Below, piece after piece: positions 1-8,532 of a DNA stretch of 13,285 bases. Source of the stretch: Phascolarctobacterium sp. (GTDB taxonomy: Bacteria > Bacillota > Negativicutes > Acidaminococcales > Acidaminococcaceae); NCBI GenBank assembly GCA_024405645.1, contig JAKSOJ010000015.1, positions 1 to 13,285 of the forward strand, read 5' to 3'. A program made the translations under genes and the position numbers. The notes under the pieces are model-generated. The model was not told where the DNA came from. It was given only the letters and a program-made list of their open reading frames with translations, and did not search any database. Position 1 is the first letter of the stretch. Every line of letters begins with the position of its first letter.

Positions 1-1053
1 CGGTCCAATCATAGAACCAGCTTGTTGGAAGCTGAACATGTAGGCGTAAACACGACCTCTTTCATTCTTTTGCGTATGAGTTGCAAGTGTGGATGTAATG
101 GAAGGCATAACACCTGCGAAAAACAAACCATAAACAAAGTTTGATATGCAGAAGAAAGTGAAGGTTCTAGGAATAGCAGAGAAAATATTACCAAAGGCGG
201 ATAACAAGGATGCAAGCATCAAGCTTACATAGAAGCCGTGCTTTTGTCCAAAGGTTCCCCACATTGGTGCGGTGATTGCAGACGCAAAGCCAACTAAGGA
301 GAAGGACAGACCGGAAAGCAATACTACATTATCAACGCCCTCTAAAGTGCTGACATAAAGAGTCATGATTGGTTGGACTAAAAGGATGACCATGAATACG
401 ATGCCACCCAAGATTAATGTTTCTACAACTGCGGGACGCGATAGAATATTACCAGCAGGTATATCTTCTTTTGGCGGTGGGTCTGGTTCAGGTTCGGGAA
501 TAATGAAGATGAAGGCCAGAGTAATCAAGGTCAGGAAGAAGGAGGCAACCATAAAAGAAGCACGCATACCAAAATATGTTGCCAAGGTTCCACCGATTAA
601 AGGACCTGCAATGTTGCCGAGTGTTAATCCTGTTTGAATTATGCCTAAACCTAATCCGAGCTTATCAGGTGGTACAAAGCTAGATGCTAAGGCGAAGCAA
701 ACAGAAACTAGGCCTGCTGCTAAGCCTTGAAAAGCACGAACCATGAACATTTGCTCTGGCGTGGTAACAATGGAACCTAAAAAATAGGAGATTGCAAGAC
801 CAGCTGCCGAACGAATACCCATCAGTCTCTTGCCATGTTTATCCGCTAACTTGCCCCAGATAGGTGCCAAAAGTCCGCCGATTAAGAAGGTGATAGAGAA
901 GATTGCTCCGTTCCACATCTTAACATTGGCAGGATCAACACCTAATTCCTTTAAAAGATACATGGGCAGGAAGGGGATGAGCATTGTATAGCCTGCACTC
1001 ATAAAAACGACTACTGTGGTGAGAACACCTAGTCTAATTTTCCAACTGTTCAT
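1..1053 (-). CDS. MFS drug-efflux-type transporter, MdtG-like (3' end cut by window)
   Basis: Major facilitator superfamily secondary transporter, probably a proton-driven exporter in the cytoplasmic membrane. The first 351 codons are present in one open frame and the C-terminus lies beyond the left edge; relatives are about 400 residues. Many hydrophobic helices are visible. The loop between helices 2 and 3 carries the MFS motif A as GKLADKHGKR (about residues 67-76). A proline-rich acidic linker, PEPEPDPPPKED (about 186-197), separates the two six-helix halves, and a second motif-A-like GTFGQKHG follows in the C-terminal half (about 256-263). The N-terminal half resembles MdtG-type multidrug transporters, but the substrate cannot be read from sequence. 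The ATG overlaps the ftsH stop in an ATGA arrangement and has an AGAGG site 7 nt upstream, so translation is probably coupled to ftsH. Family assignment is firm; drug export is inference. Confidence 0.9.
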   Translation of the reverse strand, partial: MNSWKIRLGVLTTVVVFMSAGYTMLIPFLPMYLLKELGVDPANVKMWNGAIFSITFLIGGLLAPIWGKLADKHGKRLMGIRSAAGLAISYFLGSIVTTPEQMFMVRAFQGLAAGLVSVCFALASSFVPPDKLGLGLGIIQTGLTLGNIAGPLIGGTLATYFGMRASFMVASFFLTLITLAFIFIIPEPEPDPPPKEDIPAGNILSRPAVVETLILGGIVFMVILLVQPIMTLYVSTLEGVDNVVLLSGLSFSLVGFASAITAPMWGTFGQKHGFYVSLMLASLLSAFGNIFSAIPRTFTFFCISNFVYGLFFAGVMPSITSTLATHTQKNERGRVYAYMFSFQQAGSMIGP

Positions 1054-2873
1054 GAGTGCGCCTCTTCATTATCGAGAATTTTCATAAATTCTTCGCCGGT
1101 AATAGTTTCTTTTTCTAAAAGATAAGCGGCGAGAACATCTAATTTATCTCTATTTTCAGTGAGTATTTGTGCTGCTTTGGCATGAGCTTTTTTAATAATT
1201 TCCAAAACCTTTTGGTCGATTTGAGTTGCGGTTGCATCGCTGCAAGCGAGGGAGGAATTGCCACCGAGGTATTGGTTGGTAACAACTTCAGTTGCCATCA
1301 TATCAAACTCTTCAGTCATGCCATAGCGAGTAACCATGGCACGAGCAATTTTTGTTGCTTGTTCGATATCGTTAGAAGCACCAGTTGTAATGCTGCCGAA
1401 AATAATTTCTTCAGCACAACGACCACCAGTGATGGTTGCAATCTTGTTGAAGAGCTCTTCCTTCTTCATGAGGACGGAATCATTTTCAGCAATTTGCATA
1501 GTATAACCAAGAGCACCATTGGTACGAGGGATGATAGTAATCTTATGAACAGGAGCAGAATGCTTTTGCATTGCTGCTACAAGGGCATGACCGATTTCGT
1601 GGTAAGCGATAACACGTTTTTCTTCAGGAGAAATAACTGCACCCTTGCGTTGGTAACCTGCAATAACAACCTCGATAGATTCTTCCAAATCGGCTTGTTC
1701 TACTAATTGACGATTAAGACGAACTGCTCTTAAAGCGCCTTCGTTAACAATGTTAGCGAGTTCAGCGCCAGAAGCACCTGCTGTAGCACGAGCTAGGGCG
1801 TTGAAGTCAATATTTTCGGCTAATTTAACGTTAGCGGCATGAACCTTGAGAATGGCTTCACGACCTTTAAGGTCAGGGAGTTCTACCGGCACACGGCGGT
1901 CAAAACGACCAGGACGTAAGAGAGCAGGGTCCAAGGATTCAGGTCTGTTGGTAGCTGCGAGAATAACAACACCCTTACCACCATCAAAACCATCCATTTC
2001 GCTGAGCAATTGGTTCAGGGTTTGTTCGCGTTCATCGTTACCGCCAAATTGACCGCTATCGCGCTTTTTGCCAATAGCATCAATTTCATCGATGAAAACG
2101 ATGCAAGGAGCTTTTTCTTGAGCTTGTTTAAACAAGTCGCGTACACGAGCGGCACCCATACCAACGAACATTTCTACAAATTCAGAACCAGAGATGGAGA
2201 AGAAAGGAACCTTTGCTTCACCAGCAACTGCTTTGGCAAGAAGTGTTTTACCAGTGCCCGGAGGGCCTACGAGCAATGCGCCCTTGGGCATATTAGCACC
2301 AATTGCTTTGTATTTGGACGGATCGTGGAGAAAGTCAACTAATTCCATAAGTGCTTCCTTAGCCTCGTCTTGACCTGCTACATCAGCAAAGCTTTTGCCA
2401 GTTTCAGTCTCTGCATAAACCTTGGCGTTGCTTTTGCCAAAGGTCATGCTATCTGCTCCTCCCATACGTCCGCCGAGGTACTTAGAGAGAAGCTTCCAGA
2501 TAAGGAAGAAGAATACTGCAGGCAGAATCCAGGAAGTGAAGATGGTTTCTAAAAGGCTTGGTTCACGAGGAATAACCTGGGAAAACTCAGTCTTGGATTT
2601 CATCAGTCTTTCTGCGAGTTGAGGGTCTTCAACACGACCTGTAATATAAATCTCTTTTTCGTTTTCCTTATTCATACCAGCGATACGTTTGTCGCTGATT
2701 TCTACCTTGTTGACTTTTCCTTCATCAACAAGTTGGAGGAAATTGGAGTAGGAGACTTGGTGTACGGAGCTTTGGAGAAAGTTTGGTTTAATGAATGTGT
2801 TGAAAGCCATAATTATGATCATAGCGATCAAGTAGTAATAGATTATAGGCTTTTTATTCTTATTATCTCCCAT
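1050..2873 (-). CDS. ftsH: ATP-dependent zinc metalloprotease FtsH
   Basis: Membrane-anchored hexameric AAA+ protease that degrades misfolded membrane proteins and some soluble regulators. It has 607 residues, near the usual 610-650. Order of elements: a transmembrane helix near residues 10-28, an extracytoplasmic FtsH_ext region, and a second helix near 110-130. The AAA module follows, with Walker A GPPGTGKT (203-210), the pore-loop phenylalanine F236, Walker B ending D262-E263, and the second-region-of-homology arginines R323 and R326. The zinc protease domain has HEIGH (425-429) and the likely third ligand D502. The third position of HExGH is isoleucine, where alanine or glycine is common. 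From memory, this variant and the SLACSD stretch (541-546) resemble a clostridial FtsH subfamily, so another ftsH may exist elsewhere in the genome. An AAAGGAG site lies 6 nt before the ATG. The gene follows the aldolase gene by 41 bp and its TGA overlaps the transporter start. Confidence 0.97.
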   Translation of the reverse strand: MGDNKNKKPIIYYYLIAMIIIMAFNTFIKPNFLQSSVHQVSYSNFLQLVDEGKVNKVEISDKRIAGMNKENEKEIYITGRVEDPQLAERLMKSKTEFSQVIPREPSLLETIFTSWILPAVFFFLIWKLLSKYLGGRMGGADSMTFGKSNAKVYAETETGKSFADVAGQDEAKEALMELVDFLHDPSKYKAIGANMPKGALLVGPPGTGKTLLAKAVAGEAKVPFFSISGSEFVEMFVGMGAARVRDLFKQAQEKAPCIVFIDEIDAIGKKRDSGQFGGNDEREQTLNQLLSEMDGFDGGKGVVILAATNRPESLDPALLRPGRFDRRVPVELPDLKGREAILKVHAANVKLAENIDFNALARATAGASGAELANIVNEGALRAVRLNRQLVEQADLEESIEVVIAGYQRKGAVISPEEKRVIAYHEIGHALVAAMQKHSAPVHKITIIPRTNGALGYTMQIAENDSVLMKKEELFNKIATITGGRCAEEIIFGSITTGASNDIEQATKIARAMVTRYGMTEEFDMMATEVVTNQYLGGNSSLACSDATATQIDQKVLEIIKKAHAKAAQILTENRDKLDVLAAYLLEKETITGEEFMKILDNEEAHS

Positions 2874-2914
2874 AATTATCTCCTTTCGGTATAATGTGTA
2901 ATCTAATATCTTGA

Positions 2915-3949
2915 TTACAGTTCTTTAATCATTTGGATAATTTTTTCAACTTCTTCGTCTTTGGTTGCCCAAGATGTGCAAATGCGGACAGAGTAGTTGC
3001 CATTAGGAAGGTAGCCAGTGTGGCTGAGCGCAAATTCAGTGGAAAGCTTTTCGTATTGTTCCTTGGTGATGTCGATGAAGATTTGGTTGGTCGGAGTGTA
3101 GGTGACGAGTTTGATGCCTCGTTCTTCAATTGCTTTACGAATACGAGCTGCTTGGGAGCAAGCTTTCTTACCAATTTCAAAATAGAGTCCATCTCTAAAG
3201 ACTTCACCAAATTGAACGCCCAAGAGTCTGCCCTTGGCGAGAATGCCGCCATTTTGTTTTGCGATAGAGAAGAAATCTTCTTTTAACTTGTCATTAATAA
3301 TTACCATTGCTTCGCCGAAGAGTAAGCCGCATTTAGTACCGCCTGCATAGAAGGCATCACAGGTTTTTGCCAAATCTTCAATAGCCAAATCGTTTTCTTC
3401 AGAACCGAAGGCATAGGCAAGACGTGCACCATCAACATATAAATAGAGACCATGTTCTTGGCAAACCTTGTAAATATCATTCAATTCTTTTTTGCTATAG
3501 AGAGAACCAGTTTCGGTAGGTTGGGAAACATAAACCAATTTGGGTTGAGCCCAGTGCGGACGATTAGGATCCAGAGCATAGGTTTGGTAAGCTGCTTCAA
3601 CTTGTTCAGCTGTTAATTTGCCATCGTCAGAAGGTTGTTCGAGAACCTTGTGGCCAGTGTGCTCGATAGCGCCTGCTTCGTGGGTTGCGATGTGGGAAAG
3701 GTTGGTTGCAATTACTGCTTGATGAGGACGGAGCGCAGAGCAGATTAAAACGAAGTTTGCTTGAGTACCGCCAATCAAAAATTGGACTAAGGCGTCAGGA
3801 CAAGCAAAGGTTTTCTTAACTAACTCTTTAGCTTCATAAGTATAAGGATCTTCGCCATAACCATTGGTTTGATCCATGTTGGTTTCGATTAATTTGTTCA
3901 GGACTGCTTTGAGGCAGCCTTCGGTGTAGTCAGAGTTCATTCTGTACAT
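2915..3949 (-). CDS. Low-specificity L-threonine aldolase
   Basis: PLP-dependent fold-type I enzyme of the beta-eliminating lyase/threonine aldolase family. It cleaves L-threonine and L-allo-threonine to glycine and acetaldehyde in the cytosol. The 344-residue length fits the family. The N-terminus MYRMNSDYTEG matches the family opening, which supports the ATG at 3949 over the internal Met4 codon; a GAGAGG site lies about 9 nt upstream. Visible active-site parts are H86 in LSHIATHEAGA (the ring-stacking histidine), D173 and R176 in VDGARLAYA, and the Schiff-base lysine K206 in GGTKCGLLFGEA. Preference for L-threonine over allo-threonine, or activity on other beta-hydroxy amino acids, cannot be read here. 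It sits between dedA and ftsH with short gaps and no promoter I could find, so it is probably transcribed from the dedA promoter. No functional link to those neighbours is evident. Confidence 0.93.
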   Translation of the reverse strand: MYRMNSDYTEGCLKAVLNKLIETNMDQTNGYGEDPYTYEAKELVKKTFACPDALVQFLIGGTQANFVLICSALRPHQAVIATNLSHIATHEAGAIEHTGHKVLEQPSDDGKLTAEQVEAAYQTYALDPNRPHWAQPKLVYVSQPTETGSLYSKKELNDIYKVCQEHGLYLYVDGARLAYAFGSEENDLAIEDLAKTCDAFYAGGTKCGLLFGEAMVIINDKLKEDFFSIAKQNGGILAKGRLLGVQFGEVFRDGLYFEIGKKACSQAARIRKAIEERGIKLVTYTPTNQIFIDITKEQYEKLSTEFALSHTGYLPNGNYSVRICTSWATKDEEVEKIIQMIKEL

Positions 3950-3983
3950 TGGTATATACCTCTCTCTTGATATAAAAGTTTAA

Positions 3984-4631
3984 TTATTTGCTTTCTTGTT
4001 TATTTTTGTACCACTCGTAAATAACGGGTAATATGGAGAATACTACGATACCCATTGTCACGAGGGAAAAATTCTTTTTGATTACAGGAATGTTGCCGAA
4101 GAAATAACCACCGCCGACGAATAAGAATACCCAGGTAAATGCACCAACAACATTATATTTAGCAAATGTAAAATAATGCATCTTGCCAAGGCCTGCCACA
4201 AAGGGGGCAAAGGTACGAACGATAGGAGCGAAACGGCAGAGGAAGATAGCTTTAGGACCATGCTTTTCATAAAATGCATGAGCTTTATCGATATGTTCCT
4301 TTTTGATAAGTGAAGTATTCATGCTTATAAGCTTTTCGCCTAGATGCTCACCTATCATATAGTTTGAGGCATCACCTAAAATAGCTGCTACCAAAAAGAT
4401 TACAGTAACGATTTTGATATCCATGCCTTCTGGAGCTGCTGCGGCAAGTGCACCACAAGCGAAAAGCAGGGAGTCACCGGGCAAGAAGGGTGTTACTACA
4501 AGGCCGGTTTCACAAAAAACTACTGCAAATAAAATTGCATAGATAAAAGATCCATAAGCCGCCATGATTTCAGGTAAATGTTTATCTAGGTGGAGGACCA
4601 AATCAACGAAAGACATCAAAAAACTTTCCAC
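3984..4631 (-). CDS. DedA family (VTT/SNARE-associated) membrane protein
   Basis: Polytopic inner-membrane protein of the DedA family, 215 residues. Some members flip undecaprenyl phosphate (UptA/PopT) or affect proton-motive force and envelope stress; which role applies here is unknown. Family signatures are present: an acidic E41 in the first hydrophobic block, FLPGDSLLFACG (49-60), GDASNYMIGEHLG (86-98), and FLCRFAPIVRTFAPFVAG (130-147) with the conserved arginines R133 and R139. Several hydrophobic helices span the rest and the tail is charged. The start is GTG at 4631, chosen because AAAGGAG lies 7 nt upstream; the ATG at codon 6 has no comparable site. It is the first gene of the leftward group, about 42 nt from the predicted transcription start, and the aldolase gene follows after 34 bp. 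Confidence 0.94.
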   Translation of the reverse strand: MESFLMSFVDLVLHLDKHLPEIMAAYGSFIYAILFAVVFCETGLVVTPFLPGDSLLFACGALAAAAPEGMDIKIVTVIFLVAAILGDASNYMIGEHLGEKLISMNTSLIKKEHIDKAHAFYEKHGPKAIFLCRFAPIVRTFAPFVAGLGKMHYFTFAKYNVVGAFTWVFLFVGGGYFFGNIPVIKKNFSLVTMGIVVFSILPVIYEWYKNKQESK

Positions 4632-4679
4632 GAAAATTCTCCTTTAAAAAATAATTCTTTTCATAAAATCTAACTTCTA

Positions 4680-4708
4680 ATTATATAATAAATACGCCTC
4701 GTTATAAA
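4680..4708 (-). promoter_or_regulatory. Predicted sigma-A promoter of the dedA operon
   Basis: On the minus strand a perfect TATAAT (-10, 4680-4685) follows TTTATA (-35, 4703-4708, 4 of 6 matches to TTGACA) at exactly 17 nt. Transcription would start near 4673, giving a leader of about 42 nt to the GTG. The -10 belongs to the 10-bp palindrome ATTATATAAT (4680-4689), so a TATAAT also reads on the plus strand. Confidence 0.6.
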
Positions 4709-4758
4709 GAAAAATCTGAAAATTTTATGTCTGAATTGCAATTTTGGAGGATATTGGC

Positions 4759-4785
4759 TTGTATATTTCTTCATTAAAATATAAT
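4759..4785 (+). promoter_or_regulatory. Possible map promoter
   Basis: TATAAT at 4780-4785 is the closest good -10 upstream of map. The best partners are TTGTAT (4759-4764, 15-nt spacer) or TTGGCT (4754-4759, 20-nt spacer), neither at ideal spacing. Transcription would begin near 4792, about 90 nt before the chosen ATG. The rest of the AT-rich 4632-4882 region offers other TATAAT-like elements, so this assignment is weak. Confidence 0.3.
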
Positions 4786-4882
4786 AACTCGAAATTTTGT
4801 CAAATTGATGTTATTACGAAGTGTTTTGTGGTAAAATAAAATGTATTATTGTTTTAAAATTCGTCAAAGAATGGAGAATAAA

Positions 4883-5743
4883 ATGACTGAAGAATTATGT
4901 TGGTGTGGCAGTGGCAAGGCTTACTGCGATTGCCACCAAAAAAATGATGACAAAGTTAGGCTTTTGCAGTCTAAGGGCGAAGAAGTTCCTGATCCTGAGA
5001 TGCTGAAAACTAAAGAGCAAATCGAAGGTATTCGTAAAGCAGGTGCTTTGAATACTGCAATTTTGGACGAAATCGAGAAAATGATTAAGCCTGGTATGAG
5101 CACCGAAGAAATTGATCGTTTTGTTTACGATTATACCATTGCTCATGGTGGCATTCCTGCTTGCCTCGGTTATTTTGGTTTCCCAAAAAGCTGTTGTACA
5201 TCTATTAATGATCAAGTTTGCCATGGTATTCCTAGCGAAACCGATATTTTGAAAAATGGTGATATTGTTAACGTAGACTGCACAACTATTGTAGATGGTT
5301 ATTATGGAGACGCTTCCCGTACCTTCATCATTGGCAAAGCACCTAAAAAGGCTGTCGATTTGGTTGAGGTTACTCGTCAATGCTTGAAACTTGGCCTTGA
5401 GGCAGCAAAGCCTTGGGCGCATTTGGGCGATATTGGCGCTGCAATTAGCCAATACGCTCGTAAACGTGGCTACAGTGTTGTAACCGAATTTGGCGGTCAT
5501 GGTTGTGGCGTTGAATTCCACGAAGATCCTTTTGTTTGTCATGTTGGCAAGAAGAACACTGGTATGGTGCTTGTTCCTGGTATGACCTTTACCATTGAAC
5601 CTATGATTAATATGGGTAAGCCTGGAGTATTTGTAGATGAGTCCAATGATTGGACCGTTTATACAAAAGATGGAAGTCTGAGCGCTCAGTTTGAGCATAC
5701 TATTCTCATTACCGAAACTGGTATCGAGATTTTGTCTAAATAA
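4883..5743 (+). CDS. map: Type I methionine aminopeptidase with N-terminal SEC-C zinc motif
   Basis: Cytosolic metalloenzyme that removes the initiator methionine from nascent proteins. Start chosen at ATG 4883 (286 residues): GGAG lies 6 nt upstream and the protein then opens directly on the SEC-C motif. An upstream in-frame ATG at 4841 would add 14 residues but has no binding site; ATG 4871 is also in frame. The SEC-C motif is CxC-x8-CH (C6, C8, C17, H18) and probably binds zinc, possibly helping ribosome contact. The catalytic domain has the substrate histidine H114 in CHGIP and the five metal ligands D132, D143, H206, E239 and E271, seen in VNVDC, YYGDAS, GGHGCG, TIEPMIN and QFEHT. SEC-C forms of MetAP are known in Clostridia and relatives. 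It is transcribed away from dedA and heads the map-permease-ATPase group; the permease gene starts 36 bp downstream. Confidence 0.96.
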   Translation: MTEELCWCGSGKAYCDCHQKNDDKVRLLQSKGEEVPDPEMLKTKEQIEGIRKAGALNTAILDEIEKMIKPGMSTEEIDRFVYDYTIAHGGIPACLGYFGFPKSCCTSINDQVCHGIPSETDILKNGDIVNVDCTTIVDGYYGDASRTFIIGKAPKKAVDLVEVTRQCLKLGLEAAKPWAHLGDIGAAISQYARKRGYSVVTEFGGHGCGVEFHEDPFVCHVGKKNTGMVLVPGMTFTIEPMINMGKPGVFVDESNDWTVYTKDGSLSAQFEHTILITETGIEILSK

Positions 5744-5779
5744 TTAAGATTTAGGTGAAAATATTAAAAGGAGAAGAAT

Positions 5780-7147
5780 ATGGATTTTCTTGCAAAGTAT
5801 TTTAAAGTTGCTGAAAAGGGCTCTTCTGTAAAGACAGAATTAATGGCTGGCCTTACAACTTTTATGACCATGGCTTATATTTTGGCCGTTAACCCCAGTA
5901 TTCTTTCTGTTACTGGTATGGATGCTGGTGCCGTATTTACTGCAACTGCTCTGAGCTCTGCTTTTGCAACTATACTTATGGCCTTGTTATCTAATTATCC
6001 TTTTGCTTTGGCTCCAGGTATGGGCTTAAACGCATTCTTTGCGTTTACAGTTTGTGGTGCTATGGGCTATTCTTGGAAAATAGCTTTGGCCGCAGTTTTT
6101 GTAGAAGGTATTATTTTTGTAATCCTTTCCTTGACTAAGGTTCGTGAAGCGATTTTCAATTCCATTCCCACAAGCCTTAAATTTGGTGTTACTGCTGGCA
6201 TAGGCTTGTTTATTGCCTTCATTGGTTTGCAAAATGCTAAGGTTATCGTAGATGGTCCATGTCTCGTTAGTCTTTACCCGTTCAAAGCAGCTCTGGCTGA
6301 TGGAACCTTTTGGTCTACTGGTGTTGGTGCAGTGCTTTCTTTGATTGGTTTAATGATTACTGCGGCTCTTTCGCACAAGAAGGTTCCAGGTGGCATTCTT
6401 CTGGGCATTATAATCGTATGGATTATTTCTATGATTTGTGAACTTGCTGGCATTTATGTTCCTAATCCTAAACTTGGTGTCTTTTCTGTAATGCCTAATT
6501 TCTCCAATGGCCTTTCTATTCCTAGCCTTGCACCGATTTTCAATCAGATGGATTTTAGTGCACTTTTTACCTTTAATTTCATTACAATCATGCTTTCCTT
6601 CATGTTTGTTGATCTTTTTGATACCTTGGGAACCTTAATTGGTGTTGCTTCTAAAGCAGATATGCTGGATGAAGATGGTAAGCTTCCAAAAATCCAAGGT
6701 GCTCTTTTGGCTGACTCTATCGGTACTACTGCTGGTGCAGTTTTAGGTACATCTACCGTATCCACCTACGTAGAATCCTCTGCTGGTGTTGTAGCTGGTG
6801 GTCGTACTGGTTTGACTGCTATTGCTGTTGCTGCTCTGTTCCTTTTGAGTCTGTTCTTAGCTCCGATTTTCTTAGCTATTCCTGCATTTGCGACAGCTCC
6901 TGCCCTTATCTTTGTAGGCTTCTTGATGATTAGCGGCCTGAAAAATATCGATTTTGATGATTTCACAGAAGCAGTTCCTGCATTTACAGCAACTATTGCA
7001 ATGCCTTTTGCATATTCTATTTCTGAAGGCATTTCCTGGGGTATTATTTCCTATGTGATAATTAATATGTTTGTTGGTGACAAGAAAATCAATCCGATTC
7101 TCTATATCTTGGCAATTCTGTTTGTTGCTAAGTATATTTTAGTATAA
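5780..7147 (+). CDS. NCS2 family purine permease (AzgA/PbuG type)
   Basis: Cytoplasmic-membrane proton symporter for nucleobases. The AzgA-type branch mainly takes up hypoxanthine, guanine or adenine for purine salvage. It has 455 residues, typical of the branch, and is mostly hydrophobic with 12-14 expected helices. Diagnostic blocks are the N-terminal ELMAGLTTFMTMAYILAVNP (20-39), APGMGLNAFFAFT (78-90) on the third helix, VDLFDTLGTLIG (277-288) with the conserved acidic D281, and GTSTVSTYVESSAG (323-336) on the tenth. AAAAGGAG lies 6 nt before the ATG. The 36-bp gap from map is too short for a purine riboswitch, so any purine control would act on the upstream promoter. Which purine is carried cannot be decided from sequence alone. 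Confidence 0.95.
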   Translation: MDFLAKYFKVAEKGSSVKTELMAGLTTFMTMAYILAVNPSILSVTGMDAGAVFTATALSSAFATILMALLSNYPFALAPGMGLNAFFAFTVCGAMGYSWKIALAAVFVEGIIFVILSLTKVREAIFNSIPTSLKFGVTAGIGLFIAFIGLQNAKVIVDGPCLVSLYPFKAALADGTFWSTGVGAVLSLIGLMITAALSHKKVPGGILLGIIIVWIISMICELAGIYVPNPKLGVFSVMPNFSNGLSIPSLAPIFNQMDFSALFTFNFITIMLSFMFVDLFDTLGTLIGVASKADMLDEDGKLPKIQGALLADSIGTTAGAVLGTSTVSTYVESSAGVVAGGRTGLTAIAVAALFLLSLFLAPIFLAIPAFATAPALIFVGFLMISGLKNIDFDDFTEAVPAFTATIAMPFAYSISEGISWGIISYVIINMFVGDKKINPILYILAILFVAKYILV

Positions 7148-7169
7148 TAATTTTGGGGGTATTTTGAAT

Positions 7170-8486
7170 ATGCATAAACTTGTGTCCAAACTCGTAATAT
7201 ATCGTAATCTGCCGCAGGATAATCTGCTCTTCCCTATGGCGGATATTTGCGCAGAATTTGCTAGTGGTTCTTATAATCGTGAGGATTTAGTTACTCGCAT
7301 TTACGACCAAATTCATAATTTATTAGATGTTGCAACCGTGTATGGTTTTAACAAGAATCTTTGGCATAATTATTTGGCATTCATTCTTTGCACTTGCGAG
7401 AATCCTTTTTCCATTACCTGCGAAAAAGAAGGTGCATGCAAGGGTACTGTAAATGTTTTTGCTGAAAGCGATTTTAAAATCATCAAAGAACTTTTCGACT
7501 ATGATTTCAAACCCATGGAAGAAGCTTTGGGGATTAATTGCTTTGATGTTGTAACTAACTATAATTCTGTTCCCAAAAAAGAACGTCGTTACAATAAAAA
7601 TATTTCTGAAAAGGTTCAAAAGCTTAGCGAACAAATCGAAGGCGCTGCTAATGAACATGAAATTTATGAAATCGTTACTGGTTTCTACAAAAACTATGGC
7701 GTTGGCAAGCTTGGTATGAACAAAGCGTTCCGTATTGTGCATGAAGAAGGCCAAGCAATGCAATTGGTGCCTATCAACAATACTGAACTTATTTCCTTTG
7801 AGGATTTAGTAGGCTACGAAAATCAAAAACAACGTCTTATCGATAATACCGAAGCTTTTGTTAAGGGCTTACCTGCCAACAACGTATTGCTTTTCGGTGA
7901 TTCCGGTACTGGTAAATCTACCTCTATCAAAGCTATTATCAACAAATATTACGATAGTGGTTTGCGTATGATCGAAGTTTACAAGCATCAATTCCGTGAT
8001 TTGTCCGCAGTTATTTCTGAAATTAAAAATCGTAACTATCGTTTTGTAATTTATATGGACGATTTGTCCTTTGAAGATTTCGAAATCGAATACAAATATT
8101 TGAAGGCTATTATCGAAGGTGGTTTGGAAGTTCGTCCTGATAACATCTTGATTTATGCAACCTCTAATCGTCGTCATTTGATTAACGAAACTTGGAAGGA
8201 TCGCGAAGACGTTACCTACGAAAACGGCATTTACAAATCCGATAACATGCAAGAAAAAATGTCCCTTGTTAATCGTTTTGGCTGCAGCATTTACTATGGC
8301 CAACCGACTCAAAAGGAATATTACGAAATCGTTATTGCTCTTGCTAAAAAAGCTGGCGTAAAAATGGACGAAGATACACTGAAGGCTGAAGCTAAAAAGT
8401 TTGAGTTAAATCATGGTGGCATTTCCGGTCGTACAGCTCAACAATTCATCAATTATGTTCAAGGTGTATTGGAGTCTGAAAAATAA
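7170..8486 (+). CDS. DUF815 family AAA-type ATP-binding protein
   Basis: P-loop ATPase of the DUF815 family, function unknown. Taking ATG 7170 gives 438 residues; a TTG two codons upstream (7164) is also possible. The GGGGG site at 7155-7159 is 10 nt from the ATG and 4 nt from the TTG, so the start is ambiguous. Residues 1-200 form an uncharacterised N-terminal region, including a cysteine cluster (C74, C76, C84, C90). The ATPase core has Walker A GDSGTGKS (243-250), Walker B FVIYMDD (D297, D298), a sensor-1-like ATSNRRH (330-336), an arginine in NRFG (about 368-371), and a sensor-2-like GISGRTAQQF (R421). The family looks like a AAA+ loader or remodelling protein, but no substrate is known. 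It follows the permease gene by 22 bp, probably in the same transcript; a link to purine transport is not supported. Confidence 0.9.
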   Translation: MHKLVSKLVIYRNLPQDNLLFPMADICAEFASGSYNREDLVTRIYDQIHNLLDVATVYGFNKNLWHNYLAFILCTCENPFSITCEKEGACKGTVNVFAESDFKIIKELFDYDFKPMEEALGINCFDVVTNYNSVPKKERRYNKNISEKVQKLSEQIEGAANEHEIYEIVTGFYKNYGVGKLGMNKAFRIVHEEGQAMQLVPINNTELISFEDLVGYENQKQRLIDNTEAFVKGLPANNVLLFGDSGTGKSTSIKAIINKYYDSGLRMIEVYKHQFRDLSAVISEIKNRNYRFVIYMDDLSFEDFEIEYKYLKAIIEGGLEVRPDNILIYATSNRRHLINETWKDREDVTYENGIYKSDNMQEKMSLVNRFGCSIYYGQPTQKEYYEIVIALAKKAGVKMDEDTLKAEAKKFELNHGGISGRTAQQFINYVQGVLESEK

Positions 8487-8500
8487 TTTTCTTAGGACTC
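8472..8500 (+). terminator. Weak hairpin spanning the ATPase stop codon, possible terminator
   Basis: GAGTC (8472-8476) pairs with GACTC (8496-8500), and GAAAA (8478-8482) pairs with TTTTC (8487-8491). The stop codon sits in the loop and an asymmetric internal loop separates the two 5-bp helices. The T-rich TTGCTTGTTG that follows is interrupted, so termination would be partial at best. The rpmE -35 begins at the next base. Confidence 0.3.
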
Positions 8501-8529
8501 TTGCTTGTTGATGTTTTCTATGTTAGAAT
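8501..8529 (+). promoter_or_regulatory. Predicted rpmE promoter
   Basis: TTGCTT (-35, 8501-8506) and TAGAAT (-10, 8524-8529) are separated by exactly 17 nt. Transcription would start near 8536, leaving a leader of about 50 nt before the rpmE ATG. The separate promoter and the terminator after the gene suggest that rpmE is a one-gene transcript. Confidence 0.5.
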
Positions 8530-8532
8530 AGC

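Noticed and set aside
1167..1706. Open frame of 179 codons on the plus strand opposite ftsH
   Set aside because: It covers the reverse complement of the FtsH protease domain and its Cys/Ser/Asn-rich translation resembles no protein family.
4841..4882. Upstream start for map adding 14 residues
   Set aside because: No ribosome binding site precedes ATG 4841, whereas GGAG lies 6 nt before ATG 4883 and the SEC-C motif begins five residues later.
4895..5698. Long open frame of 267 codons on the minus strand opposite map
   Set aside because: It lies wholly antisense to a gene with intact catalytic motifs, its translation is rich in Asn and Thr with no recognisable domain, and no binding site or promoter precedes it.
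5744..5779. Purine riboswitch before the permease gene
   Set aside because: The gap is 36 bp, too short for the roughly 65-nt aptamer plus an expression platform, and no matching stems are seen.
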